Assembly (NCBI GenBank): GCA_034008185.1
Contig: CM067082.1
Coordinates: 83,885,684 to 83,949,683, forward strand
Reading direction: 5' to 3'
Source: Gorsachius magnificus
Lineage: Eukaryota > Chordata > Aves > Pelecaniformes > Ardeidae
Length of the DNA: 64,000 nucleotides
This document shows positions 1 to 10,097 of this stretch, one piece after another. The notes beneath the pieces are model-generated. The model made no database searches. It was not told the DNA's origin and saw only the letters and a program-made list of their open reading frames with translations. Positions within the stretch are counted from its first letter, which is position 1. Every line of letters starts with the position of its first letter. The position numbers were made by a program, and so were the translations under genes.

Positions 1-215
1 TTGGAAACAAGATGCAGAAATGGTACGATTGGGATGACATCTTGCAACTGGGTAACCGTGACACAACACAACAGTTTCTCTGTTCCATCACACACTACCA
101 GGCTGCAACAAGGGGATTTAAACCGAGAGCGTGGGGAGCAGCGTGCACAAAAGCATTCAGGATTTCGGGGTACGGCTCCACTTGAAAGGCAGTATGCTCC
201 CAGGCTCCACATTTT

Positions 216-217
<2 letters not shown>
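1..217. other. Upstream flank, no gene seen
   Basis: Unique-looking sequence upstream of the CpG island. The open frame that begins at base 1 and the minus-strand frame that crosses this segment both read through the T40 tract as runs of Phe or Lys, which argues against either being protein-coding. No splice-flanked exon, RNA gene or repeat family was recognised. Confidence 0.5.

Positions 218-257
<40 letters not shown>
218..257. repeat. Poly-T tract of 40 bases
   Basis: An uninterrupted run of 40 T residues (A40 on the minus strand), about 70 bases from a CR1 3' tail. CR1 elements end in short ATTCTATG-type repeats, not poly(A), so this tract is not explained by the neighbouring CR1. No AATAAA lies just inside it on the minus strand, which argues against a processed pseudogene tail. 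It may be slippage-expanded low-complexity DNA. Confidence 0.95.
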
Positions 258-260
<3 letters not shown>

Positions 261-325
261 GTCTTACGGGCTTTCAATGGCACCAAGTAATTTTTGACCA
301 CAGGCTCTAATATGCCATAAAAACT

Positions 326-382
326 TAGGGGTCGGACTAGATGACCTCTAGGGGTCCCTTCCAACCCAAAACATTCTATGAT
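326..382 (+). mobile_element. CR1 retrotransposon 3' tail fragment
   Basis: A 57-base fragment matching the extreme 3' end of avian CR1. It has the 'GGACTAGATGACCTCTAGG' block, then 'GTCCCTTCCAACCCAAAACA', then one copy of the terminal ATTCTATGAT unit. The 5' part is missing, as is usual for CR1 because reverse transcription aborts early. Orientation is plus. The same tail, nearly word for word, closes the copy at 36209-36495, so both probably belong to related CR1 subfamilies. Confidence 0.93.
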
Positions 383-1067
383 ACGCAGAGGCCCCTCCAT
401 CCAAGCATTCAGCGAGGGAACGCCAGGGCGACAGCCTTCAGGGATTAACCGTGCAACACGGGCAGGCCCCCGCTCCCTTGCGGAGGGAGGGACACACCGC
501 CCCGGTAAGAGAGGGTGCCGGTTCGGTGTTTCATCGAGAGAAGGAACATTTATTACGAACCCCTTTTCCAGAACCCTTGGGGTCACTTTTAAGAAAGTAT
601 TCCCACAGGCGGGAAGGCCCTGGAGGAGCCGGGTTGCCCAGCTTTCTCTCCCCGATGGCCGGGGGGCCCCGTGCCTCGGAGGGAGGGAGTTTCCCTCCGG
701 AGCTGCCTGCCGCGGGCTGGGGCACCCCCGGGTTTGCTCTCTGCCGCCCAACACAGCCGGTAGGCCCCGGGGGCGAGCAGCAGGGCCTGCAGGGCGGCGA
801 TGGGCCCGGGGGCTGCGGGGACCGCTGGGCCGTTACTTTGCACAGCTCGGTGCCTCCAGCGCCGCCGCACGCTCCTCCACGCCGCAGGGGGCGCTGTGCG
901 CTCCGTGCCGCCGGCACCCGGGGGCGGGGCGGGTCCGCGGCCCGCTCTGCCCTTCTCTCGTAGCGCCGCCGCCGCCTCCTCCCCGACACGCGGTCCGGAA
1001 GTCGGAGGCTCCGCGCCTCCGTCGGCGGCAAGCCGCACAGGCCACGCCCCCCCGCTGCCGCTTTCAA

Positions 1068-1072
1068 CCAAT
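1068..1072 (+). promoter_or_regulatory. CCAAT box
   Basis: CCAAT within 'CAACCAATCACCG', the context preferred by NF-Y. It lies 92 bases upstream of an inverted CCAAT box and about 110 bases upstream of a GC-box cluster. This is the common arrangement in TATA-less CpG-island promoters. Confidence 0.65.
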
Positions 1073-1159
1073 CACCGCGCCCGCCGTCGGCCCCGGCGCG
1101 CCGAGGCTGCCGGGCGGCCAGCCGCGTCTCCGCCCTTTAAGGAAGCGTCGGGGCTCCCG

Positions 1160-1164
1160 ATTGG
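1160..1164 (-). promoter_or_regulatory. Inverted CCAAT box
   Basis: ATTGG within 'CCCGATTGGCTGCGG', a good NF-Y site in reverse orientation. It is immediately upstream of the GC-box cluster at 1179-1199. Paired NF-Y sites in opposite orientation are compatible with a bidirectional promoter, but no minus-strand exon was identified on the left side of the island. Confidence 0.65.
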
Positions 1165-1178
1165 CTGCGGGGCCGAGC

Positions 1179-1199
1179 GGGGCGGGGCGGGGCGAGGGG
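1179..1199 (+). promoter_or_regulatory. GC-box cluster / potential G-quadruplex
   Basis: Four GGGG runs separated by C, C and CGA (1179-1182, 1184-1187, 1189-1192, 1196-1199). This gives two overlapping GGGGCGGGG Sp1/KLF boxes and also meets the four-run rule for an intramolecular G-quadruplex. Its place just 3' of the CCAAT boxes puts the likely transcription start within roughly the next 100 bases. A second G-run series is at about 1299-1325. Confidence 0.7.
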
Positions 1200-1796
1200 A
1201 GGAGTGTCTAAAGCGGCGCGGGAGCGCGGGCTGCCTGGCGGGTGCGCGCCTGCGCGGGGTCCGGGCCGGCGGCGGAGGGGCTGCACCTGCGGCCGCCGCG
1301 GGGCGGGGCCCGGGGGCGGGCGGGCGGCGGCAGCAGCCCATGTGCGAGCCGCGCTCGGGGCGGCAGGCGTCCTCCCCTCAGTGCCCGCCCCCAGCGCCGT
1401 GAGCCTGCCCCCGGCGCCCGCGCCTCCACCCCGGGCTATCGCCGCACCTGGGCCGCGCCCGCCGCCGCCGGGAGGGTGATGGCGGCACAGCCAGCGGCGG
1501 AGGCGGCGTGTGCCTGCGCCGCGGCACGGCGCGACGGCCGGAGGCGGTGGCTCTCCCGGCCGGGCAGGAACCCTTCCCGGGCCCGGGGGGGGGGCCCGGG
1601 GGGAGCCGTGACTGGGGCCGGAGGGTTGGGGGGCCCTCCCCCCCGGGGTCCCAGCCCCTCAGGCGGCTCGCGACGGGGCGGCGGCCCCCGTGCCCGGTGC
1701 TCGCTTCCCCTCGCGGCCGGTGCCGCCAGCTCTGCGGCGTGCGGAAGCTCCCGCTGCGGCCCCCGGCCGCTTCCGAGGCGGCCAGAGCGCCCCGAG
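1200..1796 (+). other. First exon of an unidentified plus-strand gene
   Basis: The 3' limit is the strong donor GAG|GTAAGG (exon ends at 1796, GT at 1797-1798), inside the CpG island and downstream of the promoter elements. The 5' limit is an estimate. Two readings are possible. (a) The exon is entirely 5'UTR, which is common for genes with a very long first intron. (b) Translation starts at the ATG at 1479, which has G at -3 and G at +4 and opens a frame of 106 codons ending exactly at the donor in phase 0. That peptide starts MAAQPAAEAACACAAARRD and is Ala/Arg/Pro/Gly-rich throughout with no domain I recognise, so reading (a) is at least as likely. I cannot name the gene. Confidence 0.6.
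1246..1255 (-). promoter_or_regulatory. NRF1-like palindrome
   Basis: GCGCCTGCGC, which reads GCGCAGGCGC on the minus strand. It is one base off the NRF1 consensus core and typical of sites near transcription starts in CpG-island promoters. Position relative to the CCAAT and GC boxes fits a start site around 1200-1260. No TATA box was seen. 'CCCTTTAAGG' at about 1132-1141 is AT-containing but too far upstream of the other elements to act as one. Confidence 0.35.
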
Positions 1797-4700
1797 GTAA
1801 GGGGCTTCCCTGGCCTCCCCCGCCCCGCGGGTAGGGCTTGCTCGCCGCGGGGGTTTGAAGCGTTTCCCGCCGGGTGTGTACGAGGGGGGTGCGTCGCTTT
1901 CATCTCTCGGCTTTGGACTGTCTTACAGTAACCTTTACCAGGAGTTCCTCAGAAATCAGCTAAGCCTGTACTGAGATGAGGTGTGAAGCGAACGTCCGTG
2001 AGAAAGGAGCCACACCTAGAAAAGGCAGTGCAAGGAGCCAGTGCTGGGACTCTTCATCCTCATGGTCTGAAGTGGTGAAGGCAGCAGGACAGTGCTACCA
2101 GTGCAGGCGGGAGGCAGCTTGCAGTCGGGCTTGGCCCGAGCAGGCTTGTCACTTGGAGGGCCTCTCTGTCACCTGTCTCGCTGACGCACTGGGCAGCCGT
2201 GCATTTACAGTCAGGGCCTGCTTTATACCCAGACCTGAATGGATAACAAAAGTATCTCCCCAGGCAGCCTGTTTTCTGGTCATGTGTGTTCACTGCAGTC
2301 TCCAATTCTTTTGGCTGTATTACTCATAGGGATAACGATGCTCTCAGAGTCCTTTCAGCAGAAGGTGCAGGAGAAAGGTGGCATGGAAAGAAAGATCACA
2401 GTTTCCATTGGAGCAACTTCTGCACTGTGGAAAAAAAAGATGTTCCGGTGGTGAGTTTTAACCTGGTGAGACCCGCAGGAGTGTTGATGTATGCAGTTTG
2501 TAGCTTTTGCTGCTACATTCCCAACAGGCAGCTTGGATATTTGGTTGGTTTGTGTGTCCGCGCGGAGGTCTGCATTGTTGCATCTTTGCTGGCAAGTGGG
2601 TGCTAGATGAAAGCTGTCCTGGATGTGCTTTGTCATATTTGAGGGACACCTTATTTGCAATGTAGGTGTTGCCCACTGCCTGGAAAAAACTGCTCTGCTT
2701 GCACATTGCTTATCTCTCGGAATATGCTGAATGACTTCTTTCCAGAGGATGTATATTCTGTGATTAGTATAACCTGTTAAGTAGGTAATGTTGTATAGTA
2801 AGCGTTAATGCTCACCTTGGAATCCCAGTGGAACAGCTTTTTTCCTTTATGGCTTGCATTTAATCAGTAACGGCTTCATACATGGAAGAACTTTTCCCCT
2901 TCGACTGTGACTTACTCTGGTTTGCTTGCAAATCCACTTCTGAGGTGCTGGTATGGATTGTTTAGAAGGCCATGAGCATTGTGGAAAAGTACATGTTAAA
3001 AAAAACATGTTGCTTTTTCACTCTGAGACAGTGTTCGTCAATGCTTTTTTTTTTTCTTTATAGTACAAGAGCCACCTGACCTTTTGTGAGGGAGTAAATC
3101 CACAGGGATAATATAGTGTCATAGCAGCTTTCATCTGTTATCCAAGAGAAACCTGTACTATCCTTTGAATGTTCACCGGCTGTTCCTGTTTTACCTCGTT
3201 ATGTCTGTTCTTGTGTGTTCTTCCAACACTTCTTGGTGTGTGCTCCTCCCCTGGGTTAGCAGCTGTCTGCCAATAGCAAGCCCCTCCAAGTGGCTGGAGT
3301 GACAAGGAGATATAACTGTCTGAGAAGAAGAAAAACTAATAGTCTGTGTATGCTAACATTTTTGTTTGATGTTTGTTTTTAGCAAGAGCATGGTCAGAGC
3401 TTTCCCAAGGACTACTTTGGTGCTGTGTGAATGGTCTTCCAGTTTGTTGACAGAAATACCTTTCTCTTCATCAGAGATAGTAAGTTAGAGGCCTGTAGCT
3501 ACAATGCATTTTCAAAGTAGCTCTTCCATCTTAATTTTTAACCTTTGTCAGGCATGTTATTTAGTGTTGGAACATGTGGAGAACTAGAGCTAGTAAAGGC
3601 CTGGGTTACCTGAAAGTTAGCCCAGTCAGGTTGGGTGCCTTAGGGACAAGACTATACCAACTCTTGGTGTAGGATGGAAGTTTTATGTTGAGGCTGGCCT
3701 CTATTGGGGTCCTGTAGTCCTCCATCACTTTGAGATCTGCTAGGAATCCTCATCTGTCTTTTCTTAGATGAACTTTAAAGAAAGTCACCATAGTACTTGT
3801 TCCTTGTCCCTCTTTCACTCCCTTTCTTTATTTTTATGTAATAGCTTTCGCTTTATTTGGAGAGGCCTCACCCAGAAAAGGGAGACTTGGTTCTGTTTCT
3901 TAGCTGAGAATAGGCAGGCTTGCATGCCCCACCTCCTGGGAGAAAGTCCTAGTGCCATCTGGTTTTAAACTTAATTACCATGCATAAAATGTACAGATAT
4001 GATGAAGCGGAAGCTAGAGCTCAGGCTTTGTCTTTCCCAGGTAGTTACTTTAGTTTGGGCTAAAGAGAGCTGGTCTGTTTCACATTTTTCCTTGGAACCA
4101 GTGCTCTTTCAAGGTGGGGGATAAAGGCTTGGATCCCTTCACACTGAGGAAGGCATACAATAGAATTAGATGGCAAACTCCCCTTATTTAAACTGCTACA
4201 GCAAATTTCTTTTTAAAGTGAGTTGGCACAGTTGTATTGTAAAAGGAACCTGCTTTTGTTTGCATGTGGCTAGTGTACTTCTGAGAGTATTTGCTGAACT
4301 AAGGCCCCGTAGTGCCTGGTTCCTGGAACAAGGGTAGGTGGGAGATAAGTATTGAGCTAACCGGGCCATGACAATTTTAGGCAAACGTAGAGTTGCGCTT
4401 TTGTCTTTAGAGCATTCTTGGGCCAAGCAAGGTGCTGCTTGAACTGTAGCAGCCCTTCCTGAGTTGAGATTGATGCCACAGCAAGTGTGCTTAATCATAG
4501 TGTGTTGAAATTGGACAACTAATTTTATTTTTCAGAACTTCTTTATAGCGGTGAACATCTGGATTGTCCATCTTTTCCACTGACAAAAGATGGGATTTTG
4601 TTTCTTCTAGGATGGAGAAAGAGTTCAGCTCAGGTAGGGCTATATTTTGACAACGGGGCAATTGACTGACAATGCAGCTTTTAACTGAAGTATACCATGG

Positions 4701-5835
4701 AGATATGGCACAGCTGTAGCTTCTGATTTATGGACTTCAAATGGGATTCATAAGACTTTACAGGATGTCAGAAGAGGATGGGTTGTCTGCACAGGTTCTT
4801 CTGTATAGTGAGTGACTGGAGGCTTGTGCCATGTGCCAGCTTACTTGTACCAGTTAAGAAAACCAGTTCATGTGGCTTGCTAGATAAAAGATATTAAAAG
4901 GACAGGTCTCTGCGAGGGTGAATGTTACTGATAGGAAGGTGATTTTGTGATCATTTTCCAAGTAACAGAAAGAGTTTGCAATATGCATGGTGAAGCCACA
5001 AAAGAAAAGAAGTTCCATAATTGTATGGTCAGGACTCAAAAAGCATTCTGGCTGCAAGGGCCGGACCTTAGTCTCTATGAAATCAGAGCTGATAAACAAA
5101 CCTCTACAAATTCTGTATTTACCCATGGGGTTAGAGTGAAATCAGGGTCATTCTACCACTTGCATTGCTGATAAGAGACTCTTTGCATGTAGCCAGTGGT
5201 GGTGTATTCCTTCTGCAGTGTTGAGATTTCTCTTACCTTCTTTCTCACACCACAGCAGTGGGACGAACTGTGCTTTGCTGTTTTGCTAAAATGACTCCCA
5301 GAGCGAGGTGATTGCTGTGGTTGGATGGATAAAACATTTCTGAAGTGTCATGTAGGCGTTGGTCTGTTGGTAGCCTACTTGTGAGAAATGCATACGCTTT
5401 TTTCTTTATGTAAGGAAAAGTATTTCAAATGAAACAGGCCTGTTGTGTGTATTAAAATGAAAATATTTTTTACAAAACTAGAATGTGCTGGACTCTTTGA
5501 ACTTTGATACCTTGAAGAATTACTCTGTAAAAATGGGAGTTTTGAATCAAATACCAGTATAAATAACAAATTTAATTCTAGATATGCAGAGATCTCTGGT
5601 CTCTTATTTGGTTAAGCTAGTAAAGCAGCACTTTGATAGCATTGTTTTCTAGGCACTGTGACTACATGTCTGTTAAAGTTGCATTTAAATATCTTTCCAG
5701 AAAGCCCGATTGTCTTTCTGTATGCTGATGCTTGTAAGAGTATTTAGATATCTGGCTTCCTGGAGAAATACTAAGAAATACCCTGAGTCTTGCTACAAGG
5801 TTATATGTTGATGTTTCTACTTTTTCCCCCCTCAG
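1797..5835. other. Probable intron, no firm gene
   Basis: AT-rich sequence following the exon 1 donor. A possible alternative exon lies at 2330-2450: acceptor 'TATTACTCATAG', donor CGGTG|GTGAGT, open in the frame that starts at the ATG at 2338. If spliced directly to exon 1 in phase 0 it hits a stop at the second codon, so it could only be untranslated or start anew. A T-rich acceptor at about 3040-3061 has no clear matching donor. No repeats were recognised. Confidence 0.4.
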
Positions 5836-5910
5836 TCTCTGGATTATGAGCAGTGAATAATGTCTGTCTTGTGTCTGGTGCTGTCCTGCTTTCTTTGGAG
5901 AGACAGTAAG
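5836..5910 (+). other. Candidate second exon carrying a start codon
   Basis: A 75-base segment with a strong acceptor (TTTTTCCCCCCTCAG, AG at 5834-5835) and a strong donor (AGTAAG|GTAAGAG, GT at 5911). It holds an ATG at 5860 with A at -3 and an in-frame TGA two codons upstream, so translation could begin here. The 17 codons to the donor read MSVLCLVLSCFLWRDSK and end in phase 0. The leucine-rich start resembles a short signal sequence or membrane anchor. It would fit as exon 2 of the gene whose CpG-island exon ends at 1796. I do not recognise the peptide. This is inference from splice grammar only. Confidence 0.3.
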
Positions 5911-8900
5911 GTAAGAGTTTGTAGAGCAAGATCATTCAACAGACACTTACAAAGCTCAGTTCTGTATGAAGCAATGCACTAGAACTTGAGTGTCAATACA
6001 TGGCCAGAGGCTATTGCAAATTGTTGGTGAAGAAAGCAGTTGTGTTTGTCTTGTCAGAGCTCTGACAGCAGCAGTACTAGCACCAGCTTCTGCTCCCTTG
6101 CCTCCAGTTCTGTCAAATTCAACTGCCATTTGGCAAAAGTTAAGGTAACAGCCTCAGGAGTTTCAGCCAAATTCTAAGATAGCATAGATACAACTGATGA
6201 GTGAGTGTGCATGCAGAAATGCAAGAACATTCTCTTTAATTGGTTGATGTAAGGTAAAATATGGGGTCTGCCTTTGTCTTTCTGGTACCAGAAGTTTGAC
6301 CAGTTGCTTATGGCCTCTGCTGTTCTTCTAACACACCAAAACCCTATGCATGTGTACTGCAGGTTTTATGCAGGTGTTACAGTTCATAGTTTGAGAAAGG
6401 CTAACTGTATTGGGGGGTGGGGGTGGGGAAGATACTGAGAAAGTAAGATTTGCTGTTGTAAGTTGAAGTTAAGTTGCTTTTTTTAATTCTGGCTGGTGAG
6501 AATGAAACCAAGCAAGACAGACTGTGTGCGGCAAGCTACCAGTAATAAGAGAACATGACTCATTGCTTAGTATTTAAAAGAAAAAGTCATGACTAGCAGG
6601 TGTGGAGTGTGACTATAGCACTCCGATACTCTGTGGCTGAAAGAACTTTATTTCTTGGAGATTTGTAAAGGAAACAGTTTGCTTTTCTGAAAAGCTTCTT
6701 AAGTGTGGTGAGGTGGGAATCTGTGTCACTGGGGAATGCATGTATACCTGGAAGGCAGATGTAGAAAAACCTTATAGCCTATTGTACCAGAGAGAGGACA
6801 TTGGTTTGCCTGAAGGATAAAATCCAAAGGATTGCTTTTCTGTGTAGAAATAGGAGGGTGGTTTTTTTCTGAAACAGGCTAAAGCTAAATGTTGGTATTG
6901 ATGCCTTTTCATTAAAAAAATGTTGGCTTGGTTGAAACCAGGTACTTTATTTCAATTGTGCTCTCTGAGTAGCCAAGAGTTGTCTTGAGTGAGAATTTCA
7001 CGTGTTGAACATCCTTATCTTAATTTGAGGATGCACACATGTAGGAACACTAATTTGGGCACAAACTGAAATATAAGAAACTTAATTTAAACTCAGAAGG
7101 GTGTGTGGTGGTTGGGGGTTTTGGGGTGGTTTTCTTTTAAATGATAAGGGTGGAATCTAAGTATGTGGTGCAATGCTTTACTCTTTCATCTGTTTCATAC
7201 TCTACAACAATATGTGCAGGCTGGCGGGGCTTTTGTGTTCTCAAAGAACTGGGAGTCCAGGACATTGGCTGCTCCCTGCCTGCCTGGAGTAGCCCGGCTA
7301 TATTCCATTGCCTTTCAGAATAGTGGTTGTGTTAGAATGTAAGTGAGCTAGAAGATATTCATGGTAAAAAGTATGGCTGATACAGGATTAGTTCATGTGT
7401 GTCTTGATGTATTAACTTCCCTTTTTTCTTTCCATCTTTGCACAGCTTTGCTCAGTGTTTGTGGCTGCCAGTGAAGTCTGTTCTCTAGTTGCTTACTGGA
7501 GAGGAAGTTCGGGTAGCCTGGCTCAGCTAGCAGGTACTAACTCAAGGACCAGTGCAGGCAATCTGATTACTTGTCTTTGAACAGGATATGTACAGGATGC
7601 GGATTGAAAAATATTGTGAACAGCAAGTGAATTATAAGGTACTGTATACTGTGATGTGTACCTGCTGTGAAAGTAGATAAAATACTGAAAATGTTCCAGG
7701 AAAAATAAAACTATATAGTTCATGTTAATGGTGCCAAGATATGAAACAGATAGAAGCATGGTACCCAACTTGGGTTTGGGAAGCTGACTTCTTCCAAGCA
7801 ACACTTCTCATGAAAGTTTCTGATGCTGTGGATAGCCGTAAGGGGCTATTGCCACTGCTGCCCAGACTAACAGGGAGAGCAGAATATCCCATTGCCAGCA
7901 GCATGCTACTTGTTTAGTCTTGGGGGTTTTTTTGGTTTGTGTATAATACAGGACTTGTATTTCTCGCTTTCCGAAGTTTTTAGAGTTGAAGCAACCTCTT
8001 CTCTCTGTACCTACAGCCAGTCCACACTGAAGAGAACTCCTGTGAAAACCTTTATCCTGTGACTTCATCCTCTCCCATTAAGTTTTGGTCTTTTTTTCTC
8101 CTCTGATTGTCTCTTTCAGATCCTTTTGGCTGTTGAGTTTTCTGCACAAGGGAGTCAGTTTCTTAGAAAATAGATAGCTATGCAGAAGGACAAGGAAAAT
8201 GGAGTACTTAAACCTGCTGATGGCCTGCGTGAAGAACACATCAAAGGTTACCGCTCGGATTCCTGTAATCCAAGGAGGCTGAAAAAAGGTTTTTCAGTGC
8301 AGTTATGATAGTGGTATTCATCCTAGTGATGCTTCCTGCTGCCCACACCTTATTTCTCTGAGGAGTACCAAGACTGAGTTTCTTTGCACTTACCTAAGCT
8401 TTCATTTAGTCTGGGAGGCAGGAAGTACTTTTCATCTCTTGATGATTTCTAGTAACTTTATCCCAGCTTTTTCAGACTTTTGGGTCTGGTGTAGAGTCCT
8501 GAGTATCTGCTCTTTCAAACTTGTCAGCTCTGCTTCTCCTCCTACTCTATTGCAGCACAACTCAGGCTTATTTTGGAAAGCATGGTTTCCTCGAAGTGCT
8601 AGGTAAACAACACCATAAGAGCAAGTCAGCAGTGTGGTAGATGTCTGATCTCATCTCACAGGTGTGTGTTCTCTTGCTATAAATCTCTTCTTGCTACTTG
8701 AGTTGCTTTTTAGCCAAATGAGCAAAATAAAAGATTTTTTTCTTAACATTGTTGTCACCTCCTGCTTCTTTCATATGAATTCATTGCTTGTTTTGGAATT
8801 GCTAAGGAGTTCCTTTGGGTCATGTACGTGAACTGGGGGGATGCAGTCATGTCCAAAATCTTCAGTTAAGCAAAACTATAGGAGGTGAGGTGAAAGACTA

Positions 8901-9110
8901 GAAATCTGTCCAGTCTGTATTACTGGAAAGTCCCTATATCTTGTTCCATTTCTAGGGTGTGCACAGACTTCACAATCTAAATCAGTAATGAAGCTTTTGT
9001 AAAGCTTGCCAAACAAGTTGATATAAACTAGCTTATCTGTTGTCACCTGTGTATTTCACATATGTCATTAAGTAACTGAACTTCCTCATATGCACTGTAA
9101 ATGTTGCAAT
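5911..9110. other. Probable intron, no gene seen
   Basis: AT-rich, CpG-poor sequence. A G-rich stretch at 6412-6428 (runs of 6, 5 and 4 G separated by single T) and a G/T-rich stretch near 7105-7135 are the only low-complexity features noted. Open frames here (for example 7141-7323 plus and 7523-7804 minus) are short and lack convincing splice flanks or recognisable motifs. Confidence 0.5.
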
Positions 9111-9111
9111 G

Positions 9112-9117
9112 TTTATT
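9112..9117 (-). terminator. Possible poly(A) signal AATAAA (minus strand)
   Basis: AATAAA on the minus strand, 25 bases after the stop codon at 9145-9143 of the candidate antisense terminal exon. Such a short 3'UTR is unusual but not unknown. The hexamer is common by chance in AT-rich DNA, so its weight depends on the exon being real. Confidence 0.25.
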
Positions 9118-9142
9118 CACAAATATGTGCAAAGTGGTATAT

Positions 9143-9570
9143 CTAAGGCAGTCTTCCTTCAAGAGTATTTCTTAAAGTCTTTTTTTTAAATGGGAAATAT
9201 GAATTTTGCTTTAACTCAAAAATGTCATTTAACAGTAAGCAAATTAAGTCTAAGGACATGTCCATTGACTTTATGGTCTGGTTGCAGTTATTCAATAAGT
9301 ACCATTGAAGAGCATTTGATACTGTACTCTGAGGCAACTCTAGTGCACTGAACAATGGTACAGCTTGCATCGTGCAGTCAAACTGGTCAGTTAAAACTGG
9401 CAATATTGCAACACCTTTGTAGTGATGCTCAGCTAAGTACTGTGATCCAACAGGTATGTCAGCCACCAAAATGTACTTGCCTTGGGTGTGGAATGCTACA
9501 GATCTTGGCTTTTTGCAGAGTTTCCAAGTAGATAAACTGCCTTGTGCTGTATTTGCTGTGCTTGAACACA
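9143..9570 (-). CDS. Candidate terminal coding exon of an antisense gene
   Basis: Minus strand. Acceptor 'TTTTCTTCCTGTTATTTCAAG' ends at 9571. The frame is then open for 141 complete codons to a TAG at 9145-9143 and is followed by AATAAA. This is the longest open frame in the window outside CpG-island and repeat DNA. It begins with two bases that complete a codon left with one base by the candidate exon at 10097-9937, so the phases join. Residues include a Trp-Lys-Leu-Cys-Lys-Lys-Pro stretch near the start and a His-His-Tyr followed by a hydrophobic strand in the middle; the C-terminal third is Leu/Asn/Lys-rich. No family, signal peptide or catalytic motif is recognised. A frame of this length can arise about once by chance in 64 kb of six-frame AT-rich DNA, so confidence is low. 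Confidence 0.25.
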
Positions 9571-9936
9571 CTTGAAATAACAGGAAGAAAATAAGCTTGC
9601 TCTGGAAAAATCTGACTAATTATTAAATATAGTAAGATACAGTCAAATTTTATGAAAGGTTTCTGCAGGGCTTTGCTTTAGTTGCCATTTGACCTCTTTG
9701 TTGCTGCTTGGAAATTTTCTCAAAGGAGAATTTCTCCAGCCTGTGGTGAAATCTAATGCAGAAGGAAAAAAACCGCCATGTTGAATGTCTAGTTGAGTGC
9801 TTTTGCTGTAATGAAAAAAATACATTGTCTCTGCATATCTGATACCTGCATAGCTATTGAATATGTGCTGCCTGGCTTTTTTCCTTTTCAGAGTTCCTGA
9901 GAAGATGATGTTCTTTGTGTTATGTATTTCACATAC

Positions 9937-10097
9937 AAAGCTCTAAAGGTCCAACTTCCAGAATAGAGTTTGAACCATGTGGTAATAGGTATGCTGTCAG
10001 GTCTACTGTAACTGTTCTTGTGTATTCATAGGCACTTTGAGGTAGCATGTCACCATACTGCAGTGGAAGCCTTAAACCACCCAAACTGCTGCCCCCC
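9937..10097 (-). CDS. Candidate internal coding exon of an antisense gene
   Basis: Minus strand, 161 bases. The acceptor is a long T run ending TTTTTTTGCAG at 10098; the donor is CTTT|GTATGT with GT at 9936-9935. The frame is open across 53 whole codons, with one base at each end to be shared with neighbouring exons. A stop occurs just after the donor, as expected at an exon edge. The peptide starts GGSSLGGLRLPLQYGDMLPQ and contains YEYTRTVTVDLTAYLL, which has an alternating beta-strand look. No domain is recognised. The intron to the 9570-9143 segment would be 366 bases. On the plus strand a very strong acceptor (CTTTTTTCCTTTTCAG, ending at about 9891) lies close by, so a plus-strand exon here is an alternative. 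Confidence 0.22.

Larger units (their letters stand above)
640..1890. promoter_or_regulatory. CpG island of a housekeeping-type promoter
   Basis: The only strongly GC- and CpG-rich segment in the window, with dense CG dinucleotides from about 640 to 1890 and an abrupt fall to AT-rich, CpG-poor DNA on the 3' side. In warm-blooded vertebrates such islands mark promoters and first exons. Many overlapping Arg/Pro/Ala/Gly-rich open frames in all six frames are a by-product of GC content and are not called as genes. The 5' edge is gradual and the boundaries are by eye. Confidence 0.9.

Noticed and set aside
1..297. 98-codon plus-strand open frame at the window start
   Set aside because: Most of its C-terminal half is a Phe run translated from the T40 tract; no domain, and not conserved-looking.
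95..754. 219-codon minus-strand open frame
   Set aside because: Crosses both the CR1 tail and the T40 tract (Lys run) and relies on GC-rich sequence with few stops.
378..1931. Many long open frames on both strands through the CpG island
   Set aside because: Arg/Pro/Gly/Ala-rich in all frames, as expected from stop-codon scarcity at high GC. Only the frame ending at the 1797 donor was kept, as a low-confidence option.
2330..2450. Splice-flanked 121-base segment as coding exon 2
   Set aside because: Joining to exon 1 in its phase gives an immediate stop; kept only as a possible untranslated or alternative exon in the regional note.
7100..7135. G/T-rich stretch as an LTR or telomere-like repeat
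   Set aside because: No regular unit and no paired ends; low-complexity only.
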